Below, one piece after another: positions 23,150 to 34,320 of a DNA stretch of 64,000 nucleotides. Within the stretch, counting starts at the first letter, position 1. Each line of letters opens with the position of its first letter. The stretch covers positions 285,523 through 349,522 of the forward strand of contig CAXAMN010000015.1 of the NCBI GenBank assembly GCA_963970005.1, in the 5' to 3' direction. Made by a program: the position numbers and the translations under genes. The DNA is from Durusdinium trenchii (taxonomy: Eukaryota; Sar; Dinophyceae; Suessiales; Symbiodiniaceae). The notes beneath the pieces were generated by a model. The model was not told the DNA's origin. It searched no databases and saw only the letters and a program-made list of their open reading frames with translations.

Positions 23150-23494
23150 TCAATATCGGAGGGAAAGTGCAGCTGAAATGGGTGTGTTCTTGGCCAATTG
23201 CTTGAGTTTGGCCCGTCGATTGTGTTCCCGGCCTGGGATGCCGATGGCTGTAGAGCCCACGTAGCAGTGGCCATGTTGATGGTAGCATCGTTGCGCATCG
23301 TAGGAGTTGAAGTAGAGTTTGATGTGGACTAATTTGGGCGAGAGAAAATGGGAGTACATATATAGGTGTCTGGGTGGATTCGGAGTTGGCTGAAGCGAGA
23401 ACGCCATTGTTTGGAACGAAAGGTGGAGGAGGGAAAGTAAATAGAGCTGTAAGGTGGAGCATACCCAGGGCGTAAATGGCTTCGGCGCGATCAA
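23150..23494 (-). pseudogene. GIY-YIG endonuclease-like domain upstream of RT
   Basis: The minus frame reads LVHIKLYFNSYDAQRCYHQH, then GHCYVGSTAIGIPGREHNRR and KLKQLAKN. CYVGST matches the second half of a GIY-YIG core, and the Arg in GIPGRE about ten residues later fits the catalytic arginine. The first GIY half is degenerate or altered. The frame shifts downstream near 23060-23150 (the continuation YPDYDQAWIHDPNGNRPYV is in a neighbouring frame). Position N-terminal to the RT is the notable point. The domain call rests on a short motif and order. Confidence 0.55.
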
Positions 23495-23592
23495 TGTAGC
23501 TGGCGTGGAGGATGTGCGCTAAAGCTTTGCGTAAGGCGCGTGTGTGGAAGTGTGGTGTGATTGGGTCCTCGGCGGCTCGTCCATGCGAGTCA

Positions 23593-24203
23593 ACATGCTA
23601 TGGCGGCCCCTGTGGCCACCAACTGCTGCAGGCTGCGGAGATTGATTTTGGTGACTTTGGTGAGCGGGATGCCGTAACGAACTGCAGCCTCTTGGAGCTG
23701 GGCTTCGGTGGTTCCGGATGATTGGAGAAGTTTCAGGATCTCGGTGGCCGAGTCTTGGATGGCTTCGTCGAACTGCTTGGACCAAGTGTTGATGTACTGG
23801 ACGGACCATTTTGCAGGGACAGGTCGGGTAGCTTCTTTGTATGGAGCGGGCGGATGGCGCTTTTGTCGGCGGGGGCTGGTGCATGGCGCCGAATGGTGGT
23901 AAGGATAACGTCCATCAGTGGTTGCATAAAGGCTCTGGCATCGGTCGTCTTCGAGGGAGGAACGTTCCCGGCAGTGCGGTGCAGTGCTTCAGCTGTACCG
24001 TCCAAGTCGATGCGCTGCTCACGGATGCGCTGGATCAGGTGAGTCAAGTCGGAGGTGCCGTGGAACGCCAGCAACCTGGAAAAACCTGGAAGGTAGGAAG
24101 GCCTGCAATCTGACGATTGCGGCTCCGTGCCGAAGCTTGGATGCATTTGTGAAACCTGTTGTCCTCCAGACAGACATCCCAATGGTCGTCGGTTTGCTTG
24201 CAA
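23593..24203 (-). pseudogene. Retroelement ORF segment, unknown domain
   Basis: The minus frame 24203-23733 reads SDLTHLIQRIREQRIDLDGT and AFMQPLMDVILTTIRRHAPA. After a frame change near 23830 the coding signal continues (AKWSVQYINTWSKQFDEAIQ ... AAVRYGIPLTKVTKINLRSL) to a TGA near 23595. That stop separates it from the endonuclease-RT frame, so the element may have had two ORFs. The function is not recognised. Confidence 0.5.
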
Positions 24204-24663
24204 GTGGTGGGGATGGGGGGTTCAGGAAAGGGGAAGAGCCCTGAGGATGGCGTGGTGGAGTGACCATGTCTGGTGTAGGTGAAGTGGGGGTGGAAGCAGG
24301 GGGAGGTGGGGGCGGTGGGAAGTCCTGCGTGGTGGCAGGATAGGGGCGCGATGCGGCTGAGGTCCACAAAGCTAATAGTAGTAGGGGTCCATACTGTCAG
24401 TGAGGCAAAGAATCAGGTGCTAGAAACACAAAAGGTATGTTGAATCGGATGAGCCAAACTTTCGGAAAAGGGAAAAGGACAACTCGCAGGGGTCGAAAGG
24501 GGAAGAACGTCCAATGTGAAGCAAGAATCACAGGGGGAAGTCAATGGGTGCATGCTGAAAAGAACCATGGCATAGGTCACGTATTCAGGAAGAAAAGGGT
24601 GAGCTCTGGCTGCATGAATGGCAAATCACAACTTTTTCCGCCGGAAGATGGTAGCTCGGCCAA

Positions 24664-25227
24664 TCATTGGGCGTTCCTAGGATCCGGCCAACGCAGAATG
24701 ACTTGGCGGGTCCACTCAGGCGCTGGCAAGGGAGTTGGAGTCGACGTAGATGGTGCGGACGATGTGGCTGTCACCGTCACGGTAGAGGACGGCGCCCCTT
24801 GGGGCACCGGTGGATCTTCAGGTGTCCTCCACGGATCAGCATCCGGATCGTAGTCTGGTACAATGTGAATGCCCCGCGCCGCGATGTCCATGTATGTTGA
24901 ATGCGTTGGCGCATCTGGGTGGCCATATCGGAGCGGTTGACTGCCATGTGAGTGGTGCGTTGGTATTGGGAGTGAGCGATGAGAGTTTGGGTAGCGTGGT
25001 GAGGCGCCGATGGGTGCCTCTGAGAGCCTGGCAGGGGCGGAAGCTGGCGGAGGATCTGCTCGGTACTGTCTGGAGGGTGGTCGCCGGCCGCAGCTGGGGT
25101 GGAATCGGACTGGGAGAGGCTGGACGGCCGCTATGGCGAATCGCTTGCGCCAGCGGCGGTGTCGATTGGTGAACATAGCTCCTCGGATCGGGTGTGTCAT
25201 CGGATTGAAGTAAGTTGGCCGGGACAT
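24664..25227 (-). pseudogene. Proline/threonine-rich retroelement segment
   Basis: A 187-codon minus frame. The C-terminal half reads MDIAARGIHIVPDYDPDADP and a Thr/Pro-rich tail ending WTRQVILRWPDPRNAQ. No domain is recognised. It may be a linker of an ORF1-like protein. The frame is separated from its neighbours by stops or frameshifts. Confidence 0.4.
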
Positions 25228-25501
25228 GAATAGTGGACGTACGGGGAACTAGTCCCGGCACATCGGAAACCTGGTATGGGCGGTGTGGAGATCTGGAATC
25301 GGTGGCTGCTTATTGGGAGTGGTCGCTGATGGAGTAGGCAAGTCCACGCGGGCAGGGGGTCCTCAGTGTCGCCACTCGTAGGAGCTGTTGTGGGGTCGGA
25401 GGTATTGACTGTTGGGGGAGTGATTGTATCGGGGTGGGGGAGGGTGGATGTTGGTGCAGTGGTAGTGTCAGGATTGGGAAGGGGTGATGTGGGTGGCTGG
25501 T

Positions 25502-25815
25502 CTAAGGGCGCGACTGTGGCGTCAATGGTGGTGGACTGGGGGTCGGATGTTGAGATGGGTCTGTCGTATCGGGTTGGGCCACGGAAGGGTCCACAATGAG
25601 ATTTCCCTTTCCCTTTGGCCTTGCCCTTGGGTAGAATGGCTCCATGGTGCTGAAGCTGGCCAGAGAACCTGTGTAATGTTCTGGATGGGCATCGACGATG
25701 TTGTCCACATGGGTATAGGCCTGGTGAAGGTGCTCGTAAGCGATTTCTGCTTGTCGGCGGAGGTTGTTGATATGATACCCAAGAGAAGGTGGGAGATCCT
25801 GAGTGATGGAGTCAT
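25502..25815 (-). pseudogene. Retroelement ORF segment with basic and Pro-rich tail
   Basis: The minus frame across 25770-25502 reads VDNIVDAHPEHYTGSLASFS, a basic RPKGKGNL patch, then a Pro/Thr-rich tail. The helix-basic-linker pattern would suit a nucleic-acid-binding ORF1 protein, but no motif proves it. Confidence 0.4.
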
Positions 25816-26173
25816 GCCACAGTCATGCCATAGAGCGGTTTCTCGAAGCTGATTCAGTATCTCCGGACGCCGATGCCAGAACTGCCATCAAATGACCTTC
25901 GCGATGTTCGAGAGCATAGATCCAAACCGGTGATCGGCGAGCTGGTGAAGGATCAAAGGCTGAGCAAAGTATCCGAATATTTGAGCCAACTTGAAAGCAA
26001 AAGAAGCAAGTGACGTGTCTGAGGGTACAGGGTTATACATGGTGGTGTGGGGTAAGGGGGTCCGAAGAGATGGGATGGAAAACGCTCAGGGCGACTGTTC
26101 GAAGCAAGGGAGCGGCGGTGGGCAAAGGAATATTTTACGGCAAGTGGTGCGGTAAGCAGGTGTGGGGTGAGAC

Positions 26174-26629
26174 TTACGAAAAGGGCCGAATTTCGTATCT
26201 ACATGGAAAAACGACTAGAGAGATGCGGAGCTGCTGGCAAGCATCGTCGTGTAGGCGCGCTGGGGCTGTCCAGTTTCGTGCGTTGAGCTCCGGGTCGCGG
26301 TAAGGCATAGAACCAGGTTGACCGATACGGCGAGGGTGTTCAATATCGTGACCGGAAGGTCTGGCTTGGCGGACATTCACGTAGTAGAAGACGAGGTCCT
26401 CGAGAGAAAGAGTGTAGGGCACCTGGTGGACGGCGTGGTCAGCCAAGGCTTGTGTGCCCAGCCAGAAACTTGAGCGCGGTGAACCAGTCCTGGAGTAGAT
26501 AACGTCTTTGAGATCGTCGACGCTGTAGGGTGTCTCCTCGATGCGACTGATGGGGAGCGTCACGGTGATGATGCTGAGTGATGCGTGCATCAACAGGCGG
26601 AGGTCCAGTTCGAAGCGCGCCGAAATCAA
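26174..26629 (-). pseudogene. Retroelement ORF segment, unknown
   Basis: A 151-codon minus frame with good peptide quality (RIEETPYSVDDLKDVIYSRT, TLSLEDLVFYYVNVRQARPS). It is unrecognised. An overlapping minus frame at 26439-26972 is poorer and probably a shadow. Confidence 0.4.
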
Positions 26630-26913
26630 ATGAGGTACATGTGAAAGTTCTTGATAAGGGTGTCGTAGAGCATCCGGATCGGCGTGAATCCGCTGGCGTG
26701 CACCTCAGGTGGGTGGCAGTCATGAAAATGACATAACAAGGCAACAAGATTTGAGCCAAGGGCTGACTGCGAGCTTGTAGGAGGGTTATATAGGGGTCAT
26801 AGGGGTTGGTGTGATGTGAAAGGGGGGCTCTGTGGGGATGGGAGCAGCATGAAGCAGAGGCTGCACTGTTTTGCGACAGAAGGGAAAGGTCGGTTGCACA
26901 GCAGGAACTTGGA

Positions 26914-27255
26914 TCAAAGTGAAGGATCGTCAATATCCTCTGGTCGAAGTCCGCATCGGTCTGAGGGAGCATATGGCGTAGTCACTTGGTGAGATAAACT
27001 GGGTGTAGCCTGCGACATTGAGGCTGAGGCCGATTGCATGGGGGACAAAGAGGCATGATAGGGGTGTTCTGGCCGATGTGGAGAAGGCTGGAGCTGGTGG
27101 ATCGTGGAACGAATGAGTTGCTGCTGATCCTGAGGTGTCAAAGTTTGTAAAAGAGTTGCGCCATCAATGTTCATAGACAGCGTGCGTTGCACAACGGAGG
27201 TGACCAGCCCGTTGAAAATGTCCTCGTCAACGGATGTGTCGGGCGGGCGCTTCAT
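26914..27255 (-). pseudogene. Retroelement ORF segment starting at an ATGA overlap
   Basis: The minus frame starts MKRPPDTSVDEDIFNGLVTS and has a Gln/Ser/Pro-rich C-terminal half. Its ATG overlaps the TGA of the preceding frame (27252-27671) in the sequence ATGA. This could be coincidence, a frameshift product, or coupled reinitiation. The function is unknown. Confidence 0.4.
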
Positions 27256-27671
27256 GCCGCGAGGTTCATGGGATTGTCAGAGAGAGGCTTCTTCCCGCAG
27301 TTGGCGTTGACGTTCACACAAGTCCCATATTGATGGATGTTGTAGCGGTGAGGACGAGCTGCCAGCCATGTGTCGACCATACCCGATAGTTTTGCGGCCA
27401 TAGTCCTAGGGATGAAGGGCCGGTAGAGGTCCACGTACACGTAGGTATTGGGCTGGCCACGGCGGTCGGAGAGGAGATGGGCCGCTAGGTTGCCAGAATG
27501 AGTCCATTGGCGAAAGAACCAAAGTTTTTGGTCACCAAGCCATCGAGAGCACCATTTGTCCCAAGGTTTAGAGTCTTTGCGGTATGTCCCAAACAGGTGG
27601 CGCTGAAACCATCCTCCTCTTCCGAGTAGGTCTGCTCTGTGGGTGAGGTAGGCTGGGGAGGCATTGACCAA
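27252..27671 (-). pseudogene. Trp-rich retroelement ORF segment, unknown domain
   Basis: The minus frame reads LLGRGGWFQRHLFGTYRKDS, KPWDKWCSRWLGDQKLWFFR and YVYVDLYRPFIPRTMAAKLS. It is compact and rich in Trp and Arg, with a CX8C-type pair near the end (GTCVNVNANCGKK). It looks like a folded domain rather than linker, but I do not recognise it. It ends at the ATGA overlap with the next frame. Confidence 0.45.
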
Positions 27672-28426
27672 GTCCCCCGTTGTGGTCCGATGGGGTCCGC
27701 GGCTGCATGCGATGCGGGCGAGGGAGAGGTCGCGCCGTCCATTGGAGCAGCGTCAGCCGACATGATCGGTGCAGCAGAATAACTGGGTAAGCAGGCATAA
27801 AAGGATACGTTGACTGCAAACAGCTGCGGGAAGAAACCCCTTGAAAAGGAACCGGTGGGTTGCTGGGTGGTTATGACCCGGGGTGCAGACTGGTGAGGAG
27901 GGGAAAAATATAGTGCGGAGCACAAGCGATGATTTTTGATCTGGCCAAAGTAGAGATAGGGTGAAACATTTGCATTGTTTTCATTAGCAGCCTGTGCAGG
28001 AATCGCTTGTGGCCAAATGTGGGAATGAGATGGTGGTGTGACAAGCATGGCTGGTGAGCCCCAAGTGGAATTGGGGTCGGGCGATGGAATGGGGTGAGTC
28101 GAAGTGGGTATGGATGGAATCGTAGGTTGGAGCTGAACAATGTGGGCGGTTGGCATAGGCCCAAGCTGAGGTGTCAAACTGGTAGGTGGCAAAGTCGATG
28201 TGTAGTGAATAGGTGGATGTGTCATGTGTGGTTGAAGCTGTCGGACTTGAAACTGCAGCGTCGGCATCGATCCATAAGGAGCCGAAGGAGCCGTCAATGA
28301 TGTAGCTGGAGGAAGAGGCCCGTAAGATGCCGTAGGGGTCGTCATCGATGGAACCTGATGAGGAGGGATCCACTGGTAGTTCATGGCGGGCCGGTAGAGA
28401 GCAGGAAGGCAGGCTGAGTGATGCAT
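27485..28426 (-). pseudogene. Pro/Ser/Thr-rich 5' ORF region of the retroelement
   Basis: A 313-codon minus frame near the 5' end of the element has low-complexity Pro/Thr/Ser composition for most of its length. It could be an extended disordered N-terminus. Its last third overlaps the Trp-rich frame in another phase and is probably a shadow there. Confidence 0.35.
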
Positions 28427-28726
28427 ACGTTGACATGTCTGAGTCCTAAGCCTCGCCTGTAATTACGTAGACGTGCAGACTGTACAGGTGAATACTTAGA
28501 CGCATGCATGAAAAGTGCAAATCCGGACTGGATCGTAAGTCTTAGTGAGCCCTGCGGCGTGATATCATTGGTATCGAGCATAACGGAGAATCAGTGGGAT
28601 TGCAAAGCGAGGTTCCGGAGCAAAGACGAAGACTGCAAGATGGGTTCCCCAGGATCTGGGTCTATGCACATGCAGCGCCCCTCGACGGGGATCACACCAC
28701 AGCCCTCAGTGGGACTCTGTGGCGAA

Positions 28727-29119
28727 ACACACTTAGATGGTTGCTCGCAAGAGCTAGGATCGGAATGAAGTCCCCCTTGACTTGAAGAAACTGAAAGGTG
28801 CACAAACCGAAAGGTGAAGAAGTCCGTATAGTTGAAGGTGTTGAACAATTTGTTTGATTGCATTAGCCGCTTACTGCGAAACACAGGATTGGACAGCTTG
28901 TTCAACCGTTGAAAAGAGTTAAAAGGCAGGTAGCGTCCCTGAATGCTTCCACCAGTCTTCCGTAGCTTCGTTGGGCAACGTAGGAAGACCGGTCGTTGCC
29001 CCCTGCTGCTGTACAATGGAGAAGTGATAGAAGCTGTTAGGAAGTGACGACGTCTCAAAACCTGCGGGTTATGGAGTATAAGATGCCTTCGGAACAGGTG
29101 GTGACACACACACACACAT
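28727..29119 (-). repeat. Right terminal direct repeat of the retroelement
   Basis: It matches 20391-20795 from ACACACTTAGATGGTTGCTC to GGTGGTGACACACACACACA and is about 12 bp shorter. It is the 5' repeat in element orientation. It is followed by CATATACCTCATG outside the element. Confidence 0.9.
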
Positions 29120-30374
29120 ATACCTCATGTATATAAGGAGGTTTCGATAATTGTGGTTCTTTCATGGGTTTGGTCTTTTCAGTTTTGGTGATGTAAGATT
29201 GGCCTTGGACTGCCTAAAGGAATCACAGGCTCAAGGGTTCAGGAAACCGGTTGTGGGGTGTCATGAAGCGCCCGGCGTCAAAGAAGCCTGCAGCTGCAAA
29301 CAGAAAGAGACCAGCATTAAGGACTGTATATATGCATACGCATGTGCTACAATACGCTAGCCGGTGTGCACAGTTCGCTCAGCCGCTGCAAATAGGAACT
29401 GCTCATAGGCACTACATGGATCTACATGGCGCCATCTTTCCCAAGTTTGGTCAGGAAGGGCAGTACACCAGCTAGCACGGAGTAGTACAAATAAAGAACC
29501 TGGTGGATGGTGCTGTGCTGCATGCCTTATCTGGGAGTACAAGCGATTACCGACAGCGGTACAATGAACTTACAGTACATGAATGTTCTTCTAGTCTAAA
29601 GCCAATCTTTGTGGTGTGACTTTTGTGTACGACCTGCGTTCTGGTCCAAGTTGCTGGACTGCCTCTCAAGGTATGCCTGGAGGCATCTCTGTCTCAAGGG
29701 TCAGGATCCCACAACGGCCCAACTCCGTTGTGCAGCCGCTGTGAGAGCCGGTTCGGTCTCGGCCCATCTGTGGGAGGGGAGCTCATTGAGATTCTCGAGA
29801 CCCTGACCAGGAGTCAGGTTCTCAAGCCGTGTTTCCTGGGGTTGGCGACCCTGTAATTGTATATAGCCCCACCTACTTGAGAATCAAAGTCAGGCATGTA
29901 AGTCACTGCGATCACATCTGAGAGAGTTTGGCCCCGCCTCCGGGAAGTGTTTTGACTCCGACTCACTTGACGCGAGTAGGTGCTGCCCTGACTGTCTCGG
30001 ATGTTGGCAAGACTTGTCGTAGAGCAACTTGATGGGTATCTCAAAGGGAAAGCATCATTCAACTCCAGCAAAAAGAAGGGAGAAACTATGCTCTAAATGA
30101 GTCTTAGGTGCATGCGGACATCTGCCGCAGTGTTCGTGAAGGGTTTATGGTGCATTGACCGAACTTCCAGGAGCCTTCACTCTTTGGACTTTAGAAGCTA
30201 GCAAAGGAAGCCACCAAAAGGGACAAACATTAGCTCATTAGCTGTAATTCATGTGGCTTTCTGCTTGACATGCCACCTCTCGCCACCAAATACAATTTGG
30301 TGGCGAGTTTTAGCATGGGCAAACTTGCTCCGGCAACTGCTTCCGGTCATGGCGCAAAGTGTAGGGTTCCAAGA
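29120..30374. other. Non-coding flank of the retroelement
   Basis: No gene is supported. GGGTCAGGATCC, GACCCTGACCAGGAGTCAGG and AATCAAAGTCAGGCA around 29698-29900 share CAGG words, and GGTTCTCAAG/CTTGAGAATC forms a small inverted pair. Confidence 0.35.
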
Positions 30375-30773
30375 TGTTGCACGAATGCGCCCAACGGGCC
30401 TAGCCTGTCGACTTTATCGACGGAACTCACTACATTCCAGCTTGTCATGTTGTAGTTGCCAAAGCGCTCCTGAGAAGCCCAGCCAACAATCGATTAAACA
30501 ATCAGCAAAAATAATGTGGTTGGGCCTCTTCAAAAATGGCCTCAACACACTAGTTCATTCCTTCTCTTTTTTGGCTTGGCACGTTGTTGCTGCACGCCTT
30601 TCGCATCTTTGACACCTTCTGAGGGTATTGATTCTGGCTACAAACCTAACCGTGTCGCCATGTCCTGCAAAACGGCCTCTGCCTTTGCCATAGATTGCCG
30701 CATGGCTCTGTCAGCGGACACCGTCAGAGATGCTTCGAAGTGTGTCTGAAATGCCTGGAGCTGTGCGCCGAAA
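30375..30773 (-). CDS. Two candidate minus-strand exons, helical protein
   Basis: Segment 30651-30773 follows acceptor TTGCTCAAG and reads QLQAFQTHFEASLTVSADRA and then MAKAEAVLQDMATR to a GT donor (GTTAGG). It is a clean amphipathic helix. Segment 30375-30442, after ACATGACAAG, reads WNVVSSVDKVDRLGPLGAFV. Both are better than competing frames. They might be 3' exons of the gene that runs leftwards from the channel region, or a separate gene. The product is unknown. Confidence 0.4.
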
Positions 30774-30776
30774 CTT

Positions 30777-30815
30777 GAGCAACAACGACAACGACGACAA
30801 CAACAACAAAGGAAA
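30777..30815. repeat. (AAC)n/(GAC)n microsatellite
   Basis: AGCAACAACGACAACGACGA and CAACAACAACAAAGG. The poly-Val minus frame through it is an artefact. Confidence 0.9.
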
Positions 30816-30819
30816 AAAC

Positions 30820-33110
30820 AAATGCACCAAGAATGAAGCCACGACCAGAAAATGCAAGACAACCCGATTTCTGAGCACTGAATTTAGAGACGGATGTTTT
30901 ATGGGGCCAACGAACCAGTTCACATGCAACAATCATGCCAGCTTTCAGGGACAGGATGCTTCAGGTCAAGATTCTTGTCAGGTCAATAAATGCGCAAACT
31001 TGACAAAGAGTCAAAGGTTACCACCAGGCACCCGCGCATGACCACGTTCTTGAAATAACTATATAGTTAGTAATGTTTCTATTTGTAAATATACAACTAG
31101 TTTGCGTTCCTTCCCCGACATTGACGATTTCGGAACCTGCATGGCTTGCGAGAGCGCAGTGTGCACCTGAGAATAAGCGGCACAAGCTTCGCTTCACACC
31201 CGGTGCGTGAACGATCATGAATGATGAGCATGCTCAAGACTCCATCTCAAATTGCACCAGGCTTCATAAACAGCCACGAACTTCCACTTTAAAAGTAGTG
31301 TGTGTGTGTGTCGAAATGTATTCAATAAATATTCACGAGGCATCCATTTCTACCCGAAGCCAGTTGCTCGCCTCATCTTCCCATCGCTTGTGGGTCACTC
31401 GGTCCCAAAAGCCGGCGAGGGATGTGATGCTGCCTTGCCGAAGTTGGATGACAAGCTTTGCTGAAGACTATATAGGTCCGTGGTCCGCACCGGTGAGGCG
31501 TTGGCTTGGTGCATATGTAATGTAATCTAAAGTAACATTACTTCAGGCAAACAAAAGTTTATGTTTGCCAGCCGTCTTCTAAGAACACTCTGAGGTCAGC
31601 GGCGGGTCCAATTAAAAAGTTCGATTTTCGTGGCAGGTGTGGGACAGTCAATTATCACACCGTTTTAAATGTTCAATGATAACAGGCTTTCCGGGGTCAG
31701 ACATGACCGCCCACACCATCCCTTGTCAGATTGCGTTGGGTTCTAGGGGGATAGGGCTGTGATGAGTTTCACCGTGAAGAAGCGCAACTTTCATCTGGCC
31801 AGTGTATGCTCCAATATGTACAGTACAGGAGCGTGTCCAAGGTGTTTGGCGGCAACAGGCTCCATGCACAATGGTTGCGCATTGCCCGTGCAGAAATGAG
31901 CTGCGTCCAAAGCCCCGGATAAATTCCCTATACCCACCCAGCTCATTTTGACATGTTTTGACCATGGCTTTAAGTCCGACATGTTCGACCCAATGGCCCT
32001 GGATGTCGGTGTTATGTAGAGACCATGATGATCGGCTTCACAACATGTTCATCAACCTTGCAACATGATGAGTTCTTGGCGTGACGAAAGAATATTATCT
32101 GGGGGTTGTTGGGGGGGCTGGGCTGGCTTCGTTCATGTGATTATAAAGTAGAACACGATGGTGGTGAGTTGTTGCTGTGGCGACAGCAGATTCTAGGGGC
32201 GAGGTCGGGGGGGCTGACACAGAGTGCAATTGCAGTGGGGCTCCCTTGGCAACACACTGTCTCCACCCGACGCACGCAGAAGACAAGTGCCATGGCGCGC
32301 GCAAGCAAGCGGTTGTTTCTCTCAGGTTTTGCCAGAAACATGTCAGTCAGTCATTGTCATTGTACAGCGAAGAGTGAGACTAGACAGGGGTCAAGTAGTC
32401 ACCACAAGGAAACACAAGACAAACACCATTTTCCGAACACCTGTGCATGAAATTGCCTTGGTCGATATTCTGAAACGGTCTCACATGCTCTGTGTTACAA
32501 CAACCCCGAAGGGCTGTCGAAAGAGCTGTGAAAACGCAGGAAAAAGGGGTGCGAGTTTTGCGGCATCGTTCCTATATTTTTCCTATAGTTTTAACTTTTC
32601 CGGAAAATGACACGCAGAACGAGACGGTGAATTACAACAAAACATCTCAATTCTCCCACAAAAACACAGGGTACTTTAGGAAACAAAGTCAGGATCCGTG
32701 CATTTATCACACCCACTGACCATGTGGTGTTTTTACAGGTTTTTGTAGTCTTGGTCACTTGCTCATGTTAACAAAAAGTGCACACAACTACACGTTCAGT
32801 TTCCGACCCGGCAGCATGTTTATGTAACCTTATCGTTCAAGGGTTTTCGCTAAGAATGCCAATGGTTCCTACCAGTCGGTATTGGCCAAGCTTTCTCAAG
32901 GAGCCCAGGTGCTTGTACGCTGGTCTCTGCTTGGATCAGGAACTCGACTCGGCTCTGGCAATTCGGTTGAAGAATCTTGAGGCGGATGATCGGGCAGCTG
33001 CACCTGTGAATGACCCAGCAAGAATGTACAAGATGGAAAGCTCGTTCGGTTCCCTCCATAAGATTTAAGATAGTACCCCTTTTCCAGCTTGGAAACCAAT
33101 GCACCTGACT
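30820..33110. other. Non-coding, nothing recognised
   Basis: Only short overlapping frames are present, with a (TG)n tract at 31297-31310. No supported exon. Confidence 0.35.
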
Positions 33111-33111
33111 A

Positions 33112-33254
33112 GAACCACGTCTTTCTGTTCTGCTAAGTTGGTTCCTCGCCTCTTCTTCACGCCGCATCCGGTCCAGGAAGCCAGACGCTGACATGGGACC
33201 TTGACTTTGGGAATTGGTGTGAAAGTGACCACCGTGCGGGCCAGCATTCATGAT
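33112..33254 (-). CDS. Candidate downstream exon
   Basis: Acceptor CTTTTCAAG and GT donor (GTGGTT) bound 143 nt reading IMNAGPHGGHFHTNSQSQGP and then FLDRMRREEEARNQLSRTER. A Gly/His/Gln-rich part is followed by a charged helix. It lies downstream on the same strand as the channel exons and may be part of the same cytoplasmic tail or of the next gene. Confidence 0.45.
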
Positions 33255-33849
33255 CTTGAAAAGGTGCAGGCCACTAACTACCCTCCGCGGCAATCAATGC
33301 TTGCATAGCTGTTGAAGGTGCCTGCTTTCTAAAAACAGGTTTGGCACTCGCGACTTTGTCGCTGGATGACGTCAGATTGTGTCACACCCCGTTGCCACTA
33401 TCAGCACAAGTACCAAATACAGCATACACCGCCCAAAAATACTGGATGATTTATATACACATTATGCACTGTTGGGGGTCAAAATAATTGAAACAGTGAA
33501 ACAACTTTTCCCGTAGTGGCTGTGGTTTCGAGCCAAACTAGTTGAACACATCTGGTTTGATGCTAAGGTGCTTGGATCGCGAGATCTGCTGTTCTTGCGT
33601 TGATCTCGATATCGCGACGGCTCCGACTCTGTTGGAGAGTCTATTGCACCAGGTTTCTCCAAGTCTTTCCTTTTTGATTGGAGCGGTTTGGACCTCAAGG
33701 TGACAACAAAAGAACAACTCGCCCTACAGTCGCACACAGTGCCTGTAGGCTCAACAGGTAAGCCTTTTGGATCTCCCTTTTTTCCCCCAACACATGCGTT
33801 GAATGAAAAAGAATACCAAGTAGAAGCAGAAAATCAAAAGGTTCCATTT

Positions 33850-33920
33850 TCATCCAGCTTCTGGGATCTTTGCGGCTGCTCTATTGCACCCACCATTTCT
33901 GGTGTCCAGTCATGCTCCTC
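33850..33920 (-). CDS. Candidate downstream exon
   Basis: Acceptor TTGTGGGTCAG precedes a minus frame reading EEHDWTPEMVGAIEQPQRSQ. The donor is unclear. It is placed between the 33.1-kb candidate and the last firm channel-gene exon. Confidence 0.35.
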
Positions 33921-34204
33921 CTGACCCACAAAAATTGCAACTTCCCAGTGAAATGTAATATCAGGACCCCTGCTGAACCAGTGGTGGATGCATGAGGACC
34001 CATGCACGCACTCACACAGTGGTAAGAACATCTATTCACTAAGACTAAAAGTAAGTAGAGACATCTCTCTCATTGACCACCACCCCTCCAATCATTTCAG
34101 CAAGCGCTGCTATCCAAATGGTTGAAGGTTGCAGGTACAGCCTGGCACTAAACCTCCATGGGTTGTCGCAAACATATGCGTGTATTGTAAATGCAGTGTC
34201 TATA

Positions 34205-34320
34205 AACGAGCAGGTATACATTTATATATACATCTTTGTTATATATTACTACATATACATATGCGTGTCGGTGTGTGTGTGTGTGCGTGTGTCTGTGTCA
34301 TATAAATATAGTCACCTCAT
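34205..34320. repeat. TATATACA and (TG)n microsatellite cluster
   Basis: TTTATATATACATC and TTACTACATATACATATGCG are followed by GTGTGTGTGTGTGTGCGTGT. Confidence 0.9.

Larger units (their letters stand above)
20391..29119 (-). mobile_element. Penelope-like retroelement with N-terminal GIY-YIG and terminal direct repeats
   Basis: An 8.7-kb element is bounded by direct repeats of about 400 bp (20391-20795 and 28727-29119; I see roughly a dozen differences). (CA)n tracts lie at both outer junctions. All coding-like segments read leftwards. In transcript order they are several proline-rich segments of unknown function (28.4-23.6 kb), a GIY-YIG-like endonuclease segment (23.5-23.15 kb), a linker, then a reverse transcriptase ending 63 nt before the left repeat. 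Frame changes at several points make it a broken copy. An endonuclease upstream of the RT is the permuted order of the N-terminal-EN Penelope-like groups (Naiad/Chlamys, from memory) rather than canonical Penelope. The family assignment is by eye. Confidence 0.7.

Noticed and set aside
30638..30936. Minus frame with a poly-Val membrane-like stretch
   Set aside because: The poly-Val run is translated from the (AAC)/(GAC) microsatellite; only the helical segment 30651-30773 in another frame is kept.
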